From: an uncultured Methanomethylovorans sp.
GTDB lineage: Archaea; Halobacteriota; Methanosarcinia; Methanosarcinales; Methanosarcinaceae
Reading direction: 5' to 3'
NCBI GenBank assembly: GCA_937968035.1
Contig: CALBTS010000956.1
Coordinates: forward strand, 1 to 5,446
DNA length: 5,446 nt
Shown: positions 4,914 to 5,446 of the stretch, piece by piece
How the letters are laid out: every line of letters begins with the position of its first letter
Numbering within the stretch: position 1 is the stretch's first letter
The notes under the pieces: model-generated
Seen by the model: the letters and a program-made list of their open reading frames with translations, nothing else
What the model was told of the DNA's origin: nothing
The model's database searches: none
Program-made: the position numbers and the translations under genes

Positions 4914-5446
4914 TCACATTTTGTCAGCCCCATTCCATGGGCCATGTTCCTGGAATTTTTCCAATATGCGCAGCGCAAGTTTTTTGTTTATACCTTCGAT
5001 CTGGCACAGTTCTTCCATTGTGGCCTGGCCGATCTTTTCCACAGAACCAAAATAAGTGATAAGCGCTTTTTTCTTTGCTTCTCCTATGCCGCTTATGCCG
5101 TCAAGTATGGAATGCGTAAGCCTGGCAGATCTTCTGCGTCTGTGGGAAGACACGGCGAACCTGTGCGCCTCATCCCTTACATGCATAAGGAGTTTCAGGG
5201 CAGGAGAGCTATGAGGCAGAACTATCACTTCACCTGGGCCTTTTTTAGTAGTGATTATGTGTTCAAACCTTTTGGCAAGGCCAATGACAGGAACATCCAG
5301 CCCCAGCTTGTCAAGTGAATCTTTTGCTGCAGATAGCTGTCCTGGTCCTCCATCTATAAGGATCAGATCAGGAAAAGGCATCTTTTCTTCTTTGAGGCGG
5401 GAATAGCGGCGTCCGACAACTTCTCCCATCATTGCAAAATCATCAA
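4914..5446 (-). CDS. uvrC: UvrC, excinuclease ABC subunit C, C-terminal part only
   Basis: About 177 C-terminal codons are present and the frame is open through the right edge, so the N-terminal GIY-YIG nuclease and UvrB-binding parts lie outside. The visible part starts with DDFAMMGEVVGRRYSRL, the RNase H-like domain of UvrC that makes the 5' incision in nucleotide excision repair. From the methionine at 5432, LILIDGGPGQL contains D27 (equivalent to E. coli D466), and RDEAHRF contains H90 (equivalent to H538). The DD at the edge includes the counterpart of D438, so the catalytic residues in view are intact. Residues 110-162 form the paired helix-hairpin-helix DNA-binding domain (ISGIGEAKKKAL and IEGINKKLALRIL). 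UvrABC is a bacterial system, present in methanogens such as Methanosarcina, presumably by old transfer. The assignment is very secure. Confidence 0.95.
   Translation of the reverse strand, partial: DDFAMMGEVVGRRYSRLKEEKMPFPDLILIDGGPGQLSAAKDSLDKLGLDVPVIGLAKRFEHIITTKKGPGEVIVLPHSSPALKLLMHVRDEAHRFAVSSHRRRRSARLTHSILDGISGIGEAKKKALITYFGSVEKIGQATMEELCQIEGINKKLALRILEKFQEHGPWNGADKM

Noticed and set aside
4944..5318. Plus-strand open frame of 124 codons opposite uvrC
   Set aside because: The minus strand encodes the helix-hairpin-helix and RNase H-like domains of UvrC, so the plus frame is a shadow.

Overview
The window reads as chromosome from a methylotrophic methanogenic archaeon of the order Methanosarcinales, in the Methanolobus / Methanococcoides / Methanohalophilus / Methanosarcina range. 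The evidence is the gene set: a DUF1699-type protein, an NrpR regulator made of the effector domain alone, a cupin-type phosphoglucose isomerase, an archaeal RecJ/GAN-like DHH protein, and a bacterial-type UvrC. It is supported by archaeal TATA boxes and by Shine-Dalgarno sequences matching GGAGGTGATCC. Genes have moderate GC and the gaps are strongly AT-rich. The genus is an inference and cannot be fixed from this window.

Layout. Bases 1-485 are a long AT-rich stretch. It may hold the 5' part of a leftward gene running off the left edge (1-128, weak), two TATA-like boxes, a 16-bp palindrome (220-235), and a cluster of inverted half-sites (430-467) just upstream of the first clear gene. That gene (486-884, +) encodes a 132-residue DUF1699-like protein with a possible C-terminal helix-turn-helix. 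A short gap with a possible terminator follows. Next comes a small leftward gene for a two-helix membrane protein (1052-1255), which diverges from a rightward two-gene operon (1325-3232). The operon encodes an Hjc-like PD-(D/E)XK nuclease and, abutting it with no gap, a RecJ/GAN-like DHH phosphoesterase. It ends tail-to-tail, 4 bases from a leftward block: nrpRII-like (3237-3992), the cupin-type phosphoglucose isomerase gene (4062-4796), and the 3' part of uvrC (4914-5446, cut by the right edge).

The rightward operon and uvrC suggest DNA repair or replication-fork processing. Phosphoglucose isomerase belongs to gluconeogenesis and glycogen metabolism. NrpRII is the non-DNA-binding half of the nitrogen repressor of Methanosarcina-type archaea. 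The isomerase gene has its own TATA box just after uvrC, and only 69 bases without a clear T-rich terminator separate it from nrpRII, so these two may be co-transcribed. No RNA genes, CRISPR arrays or insertion sequences were seen. The window looks like ordinary core chromosome. The parts most worth a second look are the inverted half-sites before the DUF1699 gene and the nuclease pair.
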